From: Solirubrobacteraceae bacterium
GTDB taxonomy: Bacteria; Actinomycetota; Thermoleophilia; Solirubrobacterales; Solirubrobacteraceae
Length of the DNA: 40,704 nt
Assembly (NCBI GenBank): GCA_017882375.1
Contig: JADGPP010000027.1
Span: 1 to 40,704 of the forward strand
Direction: 5' to 3'
In this document: positions 31,608 to 40,007 of the stretch, piece by piece
Position numbering within the stretch: the first letter of the stretch is position 1
How the letters are laid out: each line of letters begins with the position of its first letter
The notes under the pieces: generated by a model
The model's database searches: none
Seen by the model: the letters and a program-made list of their open reading frames with translations, nothing else
Told to the model about the DNA's origin: nothing
Made by a program: the position numbers and the translations under genes

Positions 31608-32759
31608 GTGGTCGCCGAAGGAAACGAGACGCCGGGCGGCGAGTCCGGAGGGGGCGGGGAGGGTCGCGGGCGCCGCAGCGAGGGCGATCTGCTGGCCGAA
31701 CGTCGGGCGCGCCGTACCGCGGAATCGGGCGAGCACGCGCTGATGCTTCGCGCGGAGGCCGCGGAGGCGACGGTGCGGACGTTGGAGACCCATGTGGCAA
31801 GCCTGCAGCAGCGTCTGGGCGACGCCGAGCAGGAGGGCCGGCGAATATCGGATCTGCTCGGGGCCGAGCGCGTGCCGCGACCGGGCGGGCGATCGGACTT
31901 CGTGCAGCCACCGCCGCCGTCGCGCGACGCGACGCTGGAGCGCGAGTTGCAGCGCGCCTCCCAGCGCGAGTATGCCGAGCAGCGCCTGCGCGTGGAGGCC
32001 GAAGACCGCGGCGCCGAGGTGCAACGCGAGTCGCGGGCGGAGATCGAGCGCCTGCGCCGCCGCCTGGGTGCGAGCGAGCGTGAGGCCGAGGCGCTGGGCG
32101 CGCGCCTGGAGGTCGTCGAGCGCGAGCTGGCCGAGGCCGAGCAGGCGGCGGCGACCGAGCGCGCGGCGCTGCTGCGCGCCGAGCGCGCCCTGCGAGCGCG
32201 CGTCGGCGAGTTGGAGGGCGCGGCGCTGCAGATGCACGGAGCGCTGGAGGCCGAGCGCACCGCTCGCCGGCGCGCCGAGTACCTGCTCGACGCGCTGCGC
32301 GAGGCCCAGCGCGGCGCGCTGGGACTGCTCGGCGGTCTCGCCGACACGATCGCGCGCCTGCGCGAGGCCTCGATCGCCGCCGCGCCCCCGTCACCGTCGC
32401 CTCCATCTCCGCAGCCACGACCGACTCCTGTGCCGCGACCGGCCGCCGAGGAGCGTTCGCTCGTTCGCTCGCCCGCAGCGCACCCGCTCGCACCGGCGCA
32501 GCGCCTGCGCGAAGCCCGCCCCGCCGACGGCGGCGAGCTCAGCCGGGCGACCGGCGAGGACGCGCGCAGCGCAGAGATGGCCGAGGCGCTGGCGTCGGCC
32601 GTGCAGCGGCTGCGCGCGCGCGTCGAGGAGCAGGCCACGACATCCGCCGCACCCGTCGCGACGAGGCCCGTGCACAAGCACAGCATGTCGCTGATCACCC
32701 GCACGCGGCTGGCCCTGCGTCGGCGCCGCGAACGTCGCAAAGAGCGAAGCGAACGCTGA
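31608..32759 (+). CDS. coiled-coil protein, unknown function
   Basis: A 383-residue protein with no enzymatic motif. The first 30 residues are Gly/Glu-rich. Two long heptad-rich stretches (about 25-85 and 105-255) are dense in Glu, Arg, Ala and Leu and surely form coiled coils. A Pro/Ser-rich linker (about 258-290) follows, then a helical part and a very basic C-terminus (LALRRRRERRKERSER). No transmembrane segment is present. Such architecture suits a cytoskeletal, nucleoid-associated or cell-division scaffold of the DivIVA type, but I see no DivIVA N-terminal signature. Translation probably starts at GTG 31608. It lies between a small membrane protein and dnaE. Confidence 0.7.
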   Translation: MVAEGNETPGGESGGGGEGRGRRSEGDLLAERRARRTAESGEHALMLRAEAAEATVRTLETHVASLQQRLGDAEQEGRRISDLLGAERVPRPGGRSDFVQPPPPSRDATLERELQRASQREYAEQRLRVEAEDRGAEVQRESRAEIERLRRRLGASEREAEALGARLEVVERELAEAEQAAATERAALLRAERALRARVGELEGAALQMHGALEAERTARRRAEYLLDALREAQRGALGLLGGLADTIARLREASIAAAPPSPSPPSPQPRPTPVPRPAAEERSLVRSPAAHPLAPAQRLREARPADGGELSRATGEDARSAEMAEALASAVQRLRARVEEQATTSAAPVATRPVHKHSMSLITRTRLALRRRRERRKERSER

Positions 32760-32799
32760 TCGCAACCCCGCGATCCGCCGACGCGATCCATACGATCCA

Positions 32800-35700
32800 G
32801 TGACGTTGACCGAGCCCGCCTGCGCCCACCTGCACGTTCACTCCGAGTACTCGCTGCTCGACGGTGCATGCAAGATCGACGCACTGGCCAAGCGCGCCGC
32901 GGAGTTCGGCCAGCCGGCTCTGGGGCTGACCGATCATGGCGTGATGAACGGCGCCGTCGAGCTGCACCAGGCGTGCGCCAGGCACGGCGTCAAGCCGATC
33001 GTCGGCTGTGAGATCTACCTCGTCGAGGACCACACCGCGCGTGGTCCGGGCAAGACCGAGCGCAACCACCTGACGCTGCTGGCGGCCGACGACGCCGGCT
33101 ACCGCAACCTCGTCAAGCTCTCCTCGGCGGGCTTCCTCGACGGCCTGCATCGCGGCAAGCCGTCGGTCGACATGGGCCTCGTCGAGCGCTACTCCGAGGG
33201 TGTCATCGCGCTCACGGGCTGCTTGGCCTCGCGCTTCTGCCAGCGCCTGCTCGACGATCGCATGGACGACGCGCGCGCCCACGCCGACGACCTGCGCAAC
33301 GTGTTCGGGCCCGACAGCGTGTACTTCGAGCTGCAGAAGAACGGCCTGGCGCCGCAGGAGAAGTGCAACGAGGGAATCGTCAAGATCGCCCGCGAAGTCG
33401 GCGGAAGCCTCGTCGGCACCGGCGACGTGCACTATCTGCGCCGCGAGGACTACGACCATCACACGGCACTGCTGTGCGTGCAGACCAAGAGCACGATCGC
33501 GGCGCCGAAGCTGACCTTCGACACCAACGAGTTCTACCTGCGCGACAGCGGCGAAATGATCGCGGCGTTCGCGGAGTGGCCGGAGGCGATCGCCAGCACG
33601 CTGGAGATCGCCGAGCGCTGCACGGTCGAGCTGGAGTTGGGCAAGCAGCTGATCCCCAGCTTCCAGACGCCCGACGAGAGCAGCGAGAGCGAGTACCTGC
33701 GAGCGCGTGTGCAGGACGGCATGCGCCTTCGCTACGGCGACCCGGCCCCCGCGGAGGCGGTCCAGCGCATGGAGATGGAGCTCGCGGTGATCGACCGGAT
33801 GGGCTTCAACGCCTACTTCCTGATCGTCTGGGACTTCGTCAAGTACGCCAAGGAGAACGGGATCGCGGTCGGCCCGGGACGCGGCTCGGCGGCGGGCTCG
33901 ATCGTCGCCTACTGCCTGGCGATCACCGATGTCGACCCGCTGCGCTACGGCCTGCTGTTCGAGCGTTTTCTGAACCCCGAGCGCGTATCGATGCCGGACA
34001 TCGACATCGACTTCTCCGTGCGCGGGCGCGAGCGGGTGATGCGCTACGTGACCGAGAAGTACGGGCGCGAGTCCGTGGCGCAGATCGTCACCTTCGGCAA
34101 GATGTTCCCGCGCGCGGCGACGCGCGACGCGGCGCGCGTGCTCGGCTTCGACTACGGGATGGGCGACCGGCTGGCGAAGCTGATCCCCGATCCGATCATG
34201 GGGCGCTCGCCCTCCTTCGCAGACTGCTTGAAGTCGGGGCAGCCGCTGCGCAAGGCGTGCGACGAGGACGCAAACGCCAAGCAGATCGTCGACGTCGCCC
34301 AGGGCTTGGAGGGAATCGTGCGCAACTCCTCGATCCACGCCGCGGCGGTCGTGATCGCCGATCGCCCGCTGACCGACATCGTGCCGCTGCAGCTCGCCGA
34401 CGCGGGCACCGACGAGAACGGCGACAAGGTGTTCCGCACGGTCACGCAGTTCTCGATGAAGCCAATCGAGGCGATCGGCATCTTGAAGATGGACTTTCTC
34501 GGGCTGCGCAACCTGGACGTGATCGAGGACGCGCTGGACATCATCGAGCGCTCCAGCGGGGGCGCCGACGGCGAAGCCGTTGCTCGCCCTGACATGACGA
34601 CGCTTCCGCTGGACGACGCGCGGACGTATGAGATGCTCGCCTGCGGCGACTCCACGGGCGTGTTCCAGTTCGAGTCCGAGGGCATGCGCGAGGCGCTGAA
34701 GAAGGTCCGTCCCGACGAGTTCAACGACCTCGTCGCGCTCGTCGCGCTGTACCGCCCGGGAGCGATGGACCAGATCCCCGTGTATGCCAAGGGCAAGCGC
34801 AACCCGCAGGCGATCTCCTATCCCGACGAGCGCCTGCGGGCGATCCTCGAATCTTCCAAGGGAGTGATCCTCTACCAGGAGCAGGCGATGCAGATCTCCA
34901 AGGAGCTCGCCGGCTTCTCGGGCGCCAAGGCCGACGATCTGCGCAAGGCGATCGGCAAGAAGAACCGTGAAGCGATGGCGGCGCTCAAGCCGGAGTTCGT
35001 CGAGGGCTGCCGCGCCTCGGGCACCGCCTCGGAGGTGATCGACCTGCTGTGGCAGACCAACGAGAAGTCGGCCGACTACTCGTTCAACAAGAGTCACGCG
35101 GCCTGCTACGCGCTGATCGCCTACCGCACGGCCTGGCTGAAGGCGAACTACCCCGCCGAGTACATGGCTGCGCTGATCTCCTCGGTGATGTCGACCAAGG
35201 ACAAGGTGCCTTTCTTCGTCGCTCGCTGCGAGGAGATGGGCATCGAGATCCTGCCGCCCGACGTGAACCTCTCAGACCACGAGTTCACGGTCGTGCAGGG
35301 CAACATCCGCTTCGGCCTGGACGCGGTCAAGGGCGTCGGCTACCAGGCCGTCGAGGCGATCAAGCGCGCGCGTGAGGAGGGCGGGGAGTTCAAGTCGCTG
35401 TGGGACTTCTGCGAGCGCGTCGACAACCGCACGGTGAACAAGAAGGCGATCGAGGCGCTGATCAAGTGCGGCGCGCTCGGCTCCACGGGCGCCAGCCGCA
35501 AGGGCATGCTGGCGGTGCTCGAGCAGGCGCAGGCTTCCGGTCAGAAGGCACAGCAGGATGCATTGATCGGCCAGGGCTCGATCTTCGACCTCGCCGAGCC
35601 GGGCGCCGCGCCGGCGACCGACACGACGGCCGTCCCCGGCGCCGGGCTCGCGCCCCCGGTCCATCAGCCGATCCCCTCCGAAGAGTATGAGCAGGCCGAG

Positions 35701-36387
35701 CTGCTGGCCGTGGAGAAGGAGGCGATAGGCCTGTTCATCTCCGCGCATCCGCTCAAGCCGCTGCGCGAGGCACTGCGCGCGAAGGTCGACTGCCCGCTGG
35801 CGGCGCTGGCCGACCGCCGCGACAAGGACTGGGTGACGGTCGGTGGGATCATCGTCGAGGCCAAGCGCATCCGCACGCGCAACGGCGACCCGATGATGTT
35901 CGCGACGCTGGACGACCTCGCGGGCAGCGTCGAGATGCTCGTCTTCGGCAAGGCACTGGCCGAGTACGAGTCGGCGCTGGGCGTCGACGAGGTCGTGCTC
36001 GTCAAGGGCCGCGTCGACCACAAGGAAGCCGGCAAGACGTGCCTGATCGTGCAGAGCGTCGAACGCTTCGCGCCGACGCCCGAGGAGATCGAGCAGGCGC
36101 ACGCCAGATCTGGCGCCGTGGCCCAGCGCCAGAAGGTAGCCGCCGCGCTGTCGGAGACCGTGCACCTGCGCCTGCACGCCAACGCGCTGTGCGCGAGCCT
36201 GATCGAAGATCTCAAGCACGCGATCGAGGACTTCCCCGGCTCGGCGGAGGTGGTGCTCGACGTCGTCACGAGCGCGGGGATGCGCCGCGTGAAGCTGGGC
36301 GAGGGCTTCCGCGTGCAGCACACGCCGACGCTGCGCGCCGAGCTCGAACACGCGCTGGCGCCGCTGCCCTCCCTGGCCACGGCCTAG
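32800..36387 (+). CDS. dnaE: DNA polymerase III alpha subunit (DnaE)
   Basis: The 1195-residue replicative polymerase. The N-terminal PHP domain keeps the metal-binding motifs HLHVHSEYSLLDG, GLTDHG, GCEIY and GTGDVHYL, so PHP-dependent proofreading as in mycobacterial DnaE1 is likely. The polymerase core has VGPGRGSAAGSIVAYCL and the catalytic aspartates in MPDIDIDFSVRGRERV, then a further conserved block (STGVFQFESEGMREAL). C-terminal parts include the helix-hairpin-helix region (FGLDAVKGVGYQAVEAI) and the OB fold (WVTVGGIIVEAKRIRTRNGDPMMFATLDD). Translation begins at GTG 32800, or perhaps the TTG two codons later; a -10-like TACGAT lies at 32791-32796. It is convergent with nfo, 14 bp apart. 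Confidence 0.97.
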   Translation: MTLTEPACAHLHVHSEYSLLDGACKIDALAKRAAEFGQPALGLTDHGVMNGAVELHQACARHGVKPIVGCEIYLVEDHTARGPGKTERNHLTLLAADDAGYRNLVKLSSAGFLDGLHRGKPSVDMGLVERYSEGVIALTGCLASRFCQRLLDDRMDDARAHADDLRNVFGPDSVYFELQKNGLAPQEKCNEGIVKIAREVGGSLVGTGDVHYLRREDYDHHTALLCVQTKSTIAAPKLTFDTNEFYLRDSGEMIAAFAEWPEAIASTLEIAERCTVELELGKQLIPSFQTPDESSESEYLRARVQDGMRLRYGDPAPAEAVQRMEMELAVIDRMGFNAYFLIVWDFVKYAKENGIAVGPGRGSAAGSIVAYCLAITDVDPLRYGLLFERFLNPERVSMPDIDIDFSVRGRERVMRYVTEKYGRESVAQIVTFGKMFPRAATRDAARVLGFDYGMGDRLAKLIPDPIMGRSPSFADCLKSGQPLRKACDEDANAKQIVDVAQGLEGIVRNSSIHAAAVVIADRPLTDIVPLQLADAGTDENGDKVFRTVTQFSMKPIEAIGILKMDFLGLRNLDVIEDALDIIERSSGGADGEAVARPDMTTLPLDDARTYEMLACGDSTGVFQFESEGMREALKKVRPDEFNDLVALVALYRPGAMDQIPVYAKGKRNPQAISYPDERLRAILESSKGVILYQEQAMQISKELAGFSGAKADDLRKAIGKKNREAMAALKPEFVEGCRASGTASEVIDLLWQTNEKSADYSFNKSHAACYALIAYRTAWLKANYPAEYMAALISSVMSTKDKVPFFVARCEEMGIEILPPDVNLSDHEFTVVQGNIRFGLDAVKGVGYQAVEAIKRAREEGGEFKSLWDFCERVDNRTVNKKAIEALIKCGALGSTGASRKGMLAVLEQAQASGQKAQQDALIGQGSIFDLAEPGAAPATDTTAVPGAGLAPPVHQPIPSEEYEQAELLAVEKEAIGLFISAHPLKPLREALRAKVDCPLAALADRRDKDWVTVGGIIVEAKRIRTRNGDPMMFATLDDLAGSVEMLVFGKALAEYESALGVDEVVLVKGRVDHKEAGKTCLIVQSVERFAPTPEEIEQAHARSGAVAQRQKVAAALSETVHLRLHANALCASLIEDLKHAIEDFPGSAEVVLDVVTSAGMRRVKLGEGFRVQHTPTLRAELEHALAPLPSLATA

Positions 36388-36401
36388 CGCCCCGCCTGGC
36401 C

Positions 36402-37262
36402 TCAGCCGCGCGCGGCGATGCCTTTGTCGCGCAGGCGCATCGCCAGTGCGATTTCCTTGCGCGATGGGCCTTCGCGGTTCTCGCCGGGGGTCTCCAGGAT
36501 GCACGGCAGCTTCTGCAGCGAGGGAGCCGAGAGGAAGGCCGCGCAGCCCTTGCGACCGAGCTCGCCGGCGCCGATGTTGGCGTGGCGGTCGCGGTTTGAG
36601 CCGAGTGGGGTCTGTGAGTCGTTGAGGTGCAGCGAGCGAACGGTGCCGCGCCCGAGCTTGCGCGAGCACTCGCGCAGCACCGAGCCCATCTCGTCCGGTG
36701 TGCGTATGTCATAGCCGGAGGCGAGCAGGTGGCAGGAGTCCAGACACACGCCGAGGCGCCTGCCGGCGTCGGCGGCGTCGAGCAGCTGAGCGAGCTCGTC
36801 GAAGGAGCGCCCGAGCGTCCCGCCGGCCCCGGCGGTGTTCTCCAGGTGAAGCTCGCAGCCCTCGCTGTCGTCGAGCGCCTGTGCGATCGTCTCGCCTGCG
36901 CGCGCGATCGCCTCGCCGACGTGGCCTTTCTTGGCCGAGCCCGGGTGCAGGACGACGCCGGCGGCGCCGATCGCCTGCCCGACGCGCAGCGAGTGTGTCA
37001 GCGAGGCCAGCGATTTGGCGCGGATGTCCTTGTCGTCCGAGGCGCAGTTGAGCAGGTAGACGGCGTGGATCAGCACCGCTTCGATCGGGCTGTCGGCCAT
37101 CGCCTCGCGGAAGGCGGCGATGTCCTCGTCGCCGTAGGCCGTCGGTTTCCACATGCGCGGCGACTGGTTGAAGATCTGGATCGCCTGGCAGCCGCGCTGC
37201 ACTCCACGCTCGATCGCCTTCGGCAGGCCGCCCGAGGGCGAGACGTGAGCTCCGATTAGCAT
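36402..37262 (-). CDS. nfo: endonuclease IV (apurinic/apyrimidinic endonuclease)
   Basis: A 286-residue TIM-barrel AP endonuclease that cuts 5' of abasic sites in base excision repair. The N-terminus LIGAHVSPSGGLPKAIERGVQRGCQAIQIFNQSPRMW is typical. Metal ligands appear in order: AHV; LIHAVYLLN; LHPGS; LHLENTAG; CLDSCHLLASGYD; LHLNDSQTPLGSNRDRHANIGAG; and CILETPG. The ATG at 37262 leaves only 11 bp to the divergent gltX start. With SRAP and DnaE it is one of three DNA-damage or replication genes of the window, but they are not linked in operons. Confidence 0.96.
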   Translation of the reverse strand: MLIGAHVSPSGGLPKAIERGVQRGCQAIQIFNQSPRMWKPTAYGDEDIAAFREAMADSPIEAVLIHAVYLLNCASDDKDIRAKSLASLTHSLRVGQAIGAAGVVLHPGSAKKGHVGEAIARAGETIAQALDDSEGCELHLENTAGAGGTLGRSFDELAQLLDAADAGRRLGVCLDSCHLLASGYDIRTPDEMGSVLRECSRKLGRGTVRSLHLNDSQTPLGSNRDRHANIGAGELGRKGCAAFLSAPSLQKLPCILETPGENREGPSRKEIALAMRLRDKGIAARG

Positions 37263-37276
37263 GCGAGCGGATTATG
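37257..37276. promoter_or_regulatory. overlapping divergent start/-10 region of nfo and gltX
   Basis: TAGCAT (37257-37262, plus strand) is 11 nt before the gltX ATG and contains the complement of the nfo start codon. CATAAT on the minus strand (37276-37271) is 8 nt before the nfo ATG and contains the complement of the gltX start codon. Transcription in the two directions would compete for the same 20 bp. Confidence 0.5.
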
Positions 37277-38647
37277 AGGGTTCGCTTCGCACCATCGCCC
37301 ACCGGGGCGCTGCACATCGGCGGCGCGCGCACGGCGCTGTTCAACTGGCTGCTCGCGCGTCACTTCGACGGCACGATGGTGCTGCGCATCGAGGACACCG
37401 ATCGCGAGCGCTCGACGCCGGAGAACGTGCAGCAGATCCTCGACTCGCTGCGCTGGCTGGAGCTCGACTGGGACGAGGGGCCGATCATGCAGACCGATCG
37501 CAGCGAGCGCCACGGCGAGGCGCTGCAGGCGCTGCTCGACGCCGATCTGGCCTACCGCTCCAACGCGACGGCCGACGACGTCAAGGCCTACAAGCAGCGC
37601 CACGGCGCCGAGCGCGGCTTTCGCGGCGAGGGCGAGCAGGGCGGCGCGGTGCGCTTGCGCGTGCCCGACGGCGCGACGGTCGTGCACGACGCGGTCCGCG
37701 GCGACACGCGCTTTGAGCACGTGCACATGGACGATCCGGTGATCGCCCGCGCGGACGGCTCGGTCCTGTACAACTTCGCCGTCGCGATCGACGACCTCGA
37801 CGCGCAGATCACGCACGTCGTGCGCGGCGAGGATCACCTGTCGAACACGCCCAAGCAGCTGCTCGTGCTGGAGGCGGCGAAAGCGGTCGGATTCGGCGAC
37901 GGGGCGCCGCTGCCGCAGTACGCGCACCTGCCGCTGCTGCACGGCCCCGACGGCAAGAAGCTCTCAAAGCGCCACGGCGCAGCCTCGGTCGGCGAGCTGC
38001 GCGACGCCGGCTACCTGCCGGCGGCCGTGCGCAACTATCTGGCGCTGCTCGGCTGGGGGGCCGGGGACGATCAGACCGTGCTGTCGACGCCGGAGCTGGT
38101 CGAGCGCTTCACGCTGGACAGCGTCAGTCGTAATCCGGCGCGTTTTGACGAGGTGAAGCTGAAATGGCTCAACGGCGTGTACATCCGGGCGCTGGGAGTC
38201 AAGGATCTCGTCGAGCGGGTGGGCGAGTACCTCGATGCCAATGGCCATGCGGGATTCCGGGGTGACCCGCGCTTCGCCCGCGCCGTGGAGATCAGCCAGG
38301 AGAAGATTCACACGCTCGCCGACTTCTGGGCGCTCAGCGGTCCGCTGCTCGCCGGCCCGGTCGACGACGCCAAGGCGCGCGAGCGCTGGCTGGGGCCGCA
38401 GGGCGTGGCGGTGCTCGCCCAGGAGCGCGCGGCGCTGGCGCAGGCCGCGAGCTTTGACGAGGCGGCCGTCGCGCAGACGCTGGAAGCACTCGTGAGCAGC
38501 CTCTCGGTCAAGCCGCGCGAGGTCTACCAGCCGCTGCGCGTGGCGACCACCGGCACGACGGTCTCGCCGGGCATCTTCGAGAGCGTCGCGCTGCTGGGGC
38601 GCGAGGAGACGCTACGGCGCGTCGACGCCGCCCTGTCGCGCCGCTGA
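37274..38647 (+). CDS. gltX: glutamyl-tRNA synthetase
   Basis: A 457-residue class I synthetase charging tRNA(Glu), and possibly tRNA(Gln). The HIGH-type motif is FAPSPTGALHIGGARTALFNWLLA at the N-terminus and the KMSKS-type loop is KKLSKRHGAASV. The C-terminal helical anticodon-binding part is complete (LADFWALSGPLLAGP ... VKPREVYQPLRVATTGTTVSPGIFESVALLGREETLRRV). The last block matches discriminating or non-discriminating GluRS equally, so Gln mischarging cannot be judged. Translation must start at ATG 37274, since the motif begins immediately after. The stop codon lies in a perfect hairpin. Confidence 0.97.
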   Translation: MRVRFAPSPTGALHIGGARTALFNWLLARHFDGTMVLRIEDTDRERSTPENVQQILDSLRWLELDWDEGPIMQTDRSERHGEALQALLDADLAYRSNATADDVKAYKQRHGAERGFRGEGEQGGAVRLRVPDGATVVHDAVRGDTRFEHVHMDDPVIARADGSVLYNFAVAIDDLDAQITHVVRGEDHLSNTPKQLLVLEAAKAVGFGDGAPLPQYAHLPLLHGPDGKKLSKRHGAASVGELRDAGYLPAAVRNYLALLGWGAGDDQTVLSTPELVERFTLDSVSRNPARFDEVKLKWLNGVYIRALGVKDLVERVGEYLDANGHAGFRGDPRFARAVEISQEKIHTLADFWALSGPLLAGPVDDAKARERWLGPQGVAVLAQERAALAQAASFDEAAVAQTLEALVSSLSVKPREVYQPLRVATTGTTVSPGIFESVALLGREETLRRVDAALSRR

Positions 38648-38664
38648 TCGCGCTCGATCAGCGG
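38641..38664 (+). terminator. perfect hairpin over the gltX stop
   Basis: CCGCTGATCG (38641-38650) pairs perfectly with CGATCAGCGG (38655-38664) around a CGCT loop. The gltX TGA (38645-38647) is in the left arm. No T-run follows. A second small hairpin, CCCTG-CGT-CAGGG (38672-38684), lies just before the next promoter. Likely a U-less terminator. Confidence 0.55.
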
Positions 38665-38685
38665 CGAACTTCCCTGCGTCAGGGC

Positions 38686-38713
38686 TCAACCGTTGGCTCT
38701 GCGCTGCCGATAG
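38686..38713 (+). promoter_or_regulatory. sigma-28-like promoter of the HDOD-LuxR gene
   Basis: TCAA (38686-38689), 16 nt, then GCCGATAG (38706-38713), the closest match in the window to the FliA/SigD/WhiG consensus. The start of transcription would be near 38720, giving a leader of about 20 nt before the ATG at 38740. The element at 9803 matches it over nearly the whole length, spacer included. Confidence 0.62.
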
Positions 38714-38739
38714 GGAAACAACGAGAGCGGCCGACATGG

Positions 38740-39939
38740 ATGGTCGATCTGAACGCTCCACCCGCACGTATGCAAGCAACCGCTGCCAAGTCAAAGACCA
38801 AGACCGCCGCAAAGCCGAAGTCGAAAGCCAGGAAGGCCAGTCCCGCCAGGAAGGCAAGCGCTTCCGAGCAGGCCCGCCGCCCGGCCTCGTCGGCTCCGGC
38901 TCCCGCTTCCGGTGAGCGCCACCAGAACGAGGGTCACGGCCGGCGTCTGACGATCGCCTTCGAGGCGCTGGAGGCGTTTCCGGCCCTGGCCGAGTCTCGC
39001 GACCGGCTGCTGACGGTCGTGGCCAGAGACCACGTCGCGACGGCGGACGTCGTCACGGCGGTGGAGTCCGACGTCGCGCTGATCACCGCCGTGCTGCGCC
39101 TGGCCAACCAGGTTCAGGGGCGGCGTGGACGCGTCGACACGGTGGTCGCAGCCGTTGAGCTGCTGACCCCGCAGACCGTGCAGGCGCTGGCCACGCGCCT
39201 GCGCACGTTCGACTTCTTCGAGCGCTCGAGCGTGTGGGAGGCGGCTCCCGAGCGCTTTCGCCTGCACGCGCTCTCCACGCAACACGCGGCGGATCGCATC
39301 GCCGCCGAGGTCGGCTACGAGTACCGCGACCGCCTGACGGTGACGAGCCTGCTGCACGACATCGGCAAGCTGGTGCTGTTGCACGCCTATCCCGGCTATC
39401 CCGCGCAGGTCCACCGCGGCGCGCGCACGCCGGAGGACCGCCTCCACCAGGAGCGGCGTGAGCTAGGCGTCGATCACGCACTCGTCGGCGGCGTGCTCGC
39501 CCGGCGCTGGGGGCTGCCCGCGACGATCGCCTCGACGATCGAGCGCCACCACAACCCCGACGTCGACGGCGAAGCCGCCTGCGTTCGCCTGGCTGACATG
39601 CTCGCCCACTACGAGCAGGGAGCGCCGGTCTCGCCGGCGGAAATGCTGCGCACCGCAAGGGCCGTCGGCCTGGGCCCGGATGAGCTGCGACGCGTGATGT
39701 ACGAACTTCCCAGCGCCCCCACGCAGCGCCGGCGCCACGTCGATCCCTGCCCGCTCTCCGGACGCGAGCTCGGCGTGCTGCAGCGCTTGGCCGAGGGCAA
39801 GGTGTACAAGCAGATCGCCCACGAGCTGACCTTGTCGACGAGCACGGTGCGCACGCACCTGCACAACATCTACGGCAAGCTCGGCGCGGTCGATCGTGCA
39901 CAGGCGGTCTTGATCGCCACAGAGCGCGGCTGGCTCTAG
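38740..39939 (+). CDS. HDOD domain protein fused to a LuxR-type helix-turn-helix
   Basis: A 399-residue signalling protein. Residues 12-50 are a Lys/Ala/Ser-rich, histone-like tract. An HDOD domain spans about 70-290, with an HD pair (LLHDIGK, H206-D207), a further IERHHNP block and the helical HDOD core (VTAVESDVALITAVLRLANQ). A LuxR/NarL helix-turn-helix follows (337-395; LSGRELGVLQRLAEGKVYKQIAHELTLSTSTVRTHLHNIYGKLG). HDOD proteins often act in motility, cyclic-di-GMP or stress signalling, and most lack hydrolase activity. No receiver domain is present. The basic N-terminal tract may add non-specific DNA binding (inference). An in-frame ATG at 38770 is an alternative start. A sigma-28-like promoter precedes it. 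Confidence 0.87.
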   Translation: MVDLNAPPARMQATAAKSKTKTAAKPKSKARKASPARKASASEQARRPASSAPAPASGERHQNEGHGRRLTIAFEALEAFPALAESRDRLLTVVARDHVATADVVTAVESDVALITAVLRLANQVQGRRGRVDTVVAAVELLTPQTVQALATRLRTFDFFERSSVWEAAPERFRLHALSTQHAADRIAAEVGYEYRDRLTVTSLLHDIGKLVLLHAYPGYPAQVHRGARTPEDRLHQERRELGVDHALVGGVLARRWGLPATIASTIERHHNPDVDGEAACVRLADMLAHYEQGAPVSPAEMLRTARAVGLGPDELRRVMYELPSAPTQRRRHVDPCPLSGRELGVLQRLAEGKVYKQIAHELTLSTSTVRTHLHNIYGKLGAVDRAQAVLIATERGWL

Positions 39940-39983
39940 CTCGCTCTGGCATCGCCCGGCGCCCGTCACGCGGGCGCGTTGCG

Positions 39984-39989
39984 TAGCAT
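39984..39989 (+). promoter_or_regulatory. -10-like TAGCAT of the Rrf2 gene
   Basis: TAGCAT lies 18 nt before the ATG at 40008, implying a leader of about 11 nt. No ribosome-binding site is evident. Confidence 0.4.
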
Positions 39990-40007
39990 CGCGCGTGTGA
40001 GCGCCCG

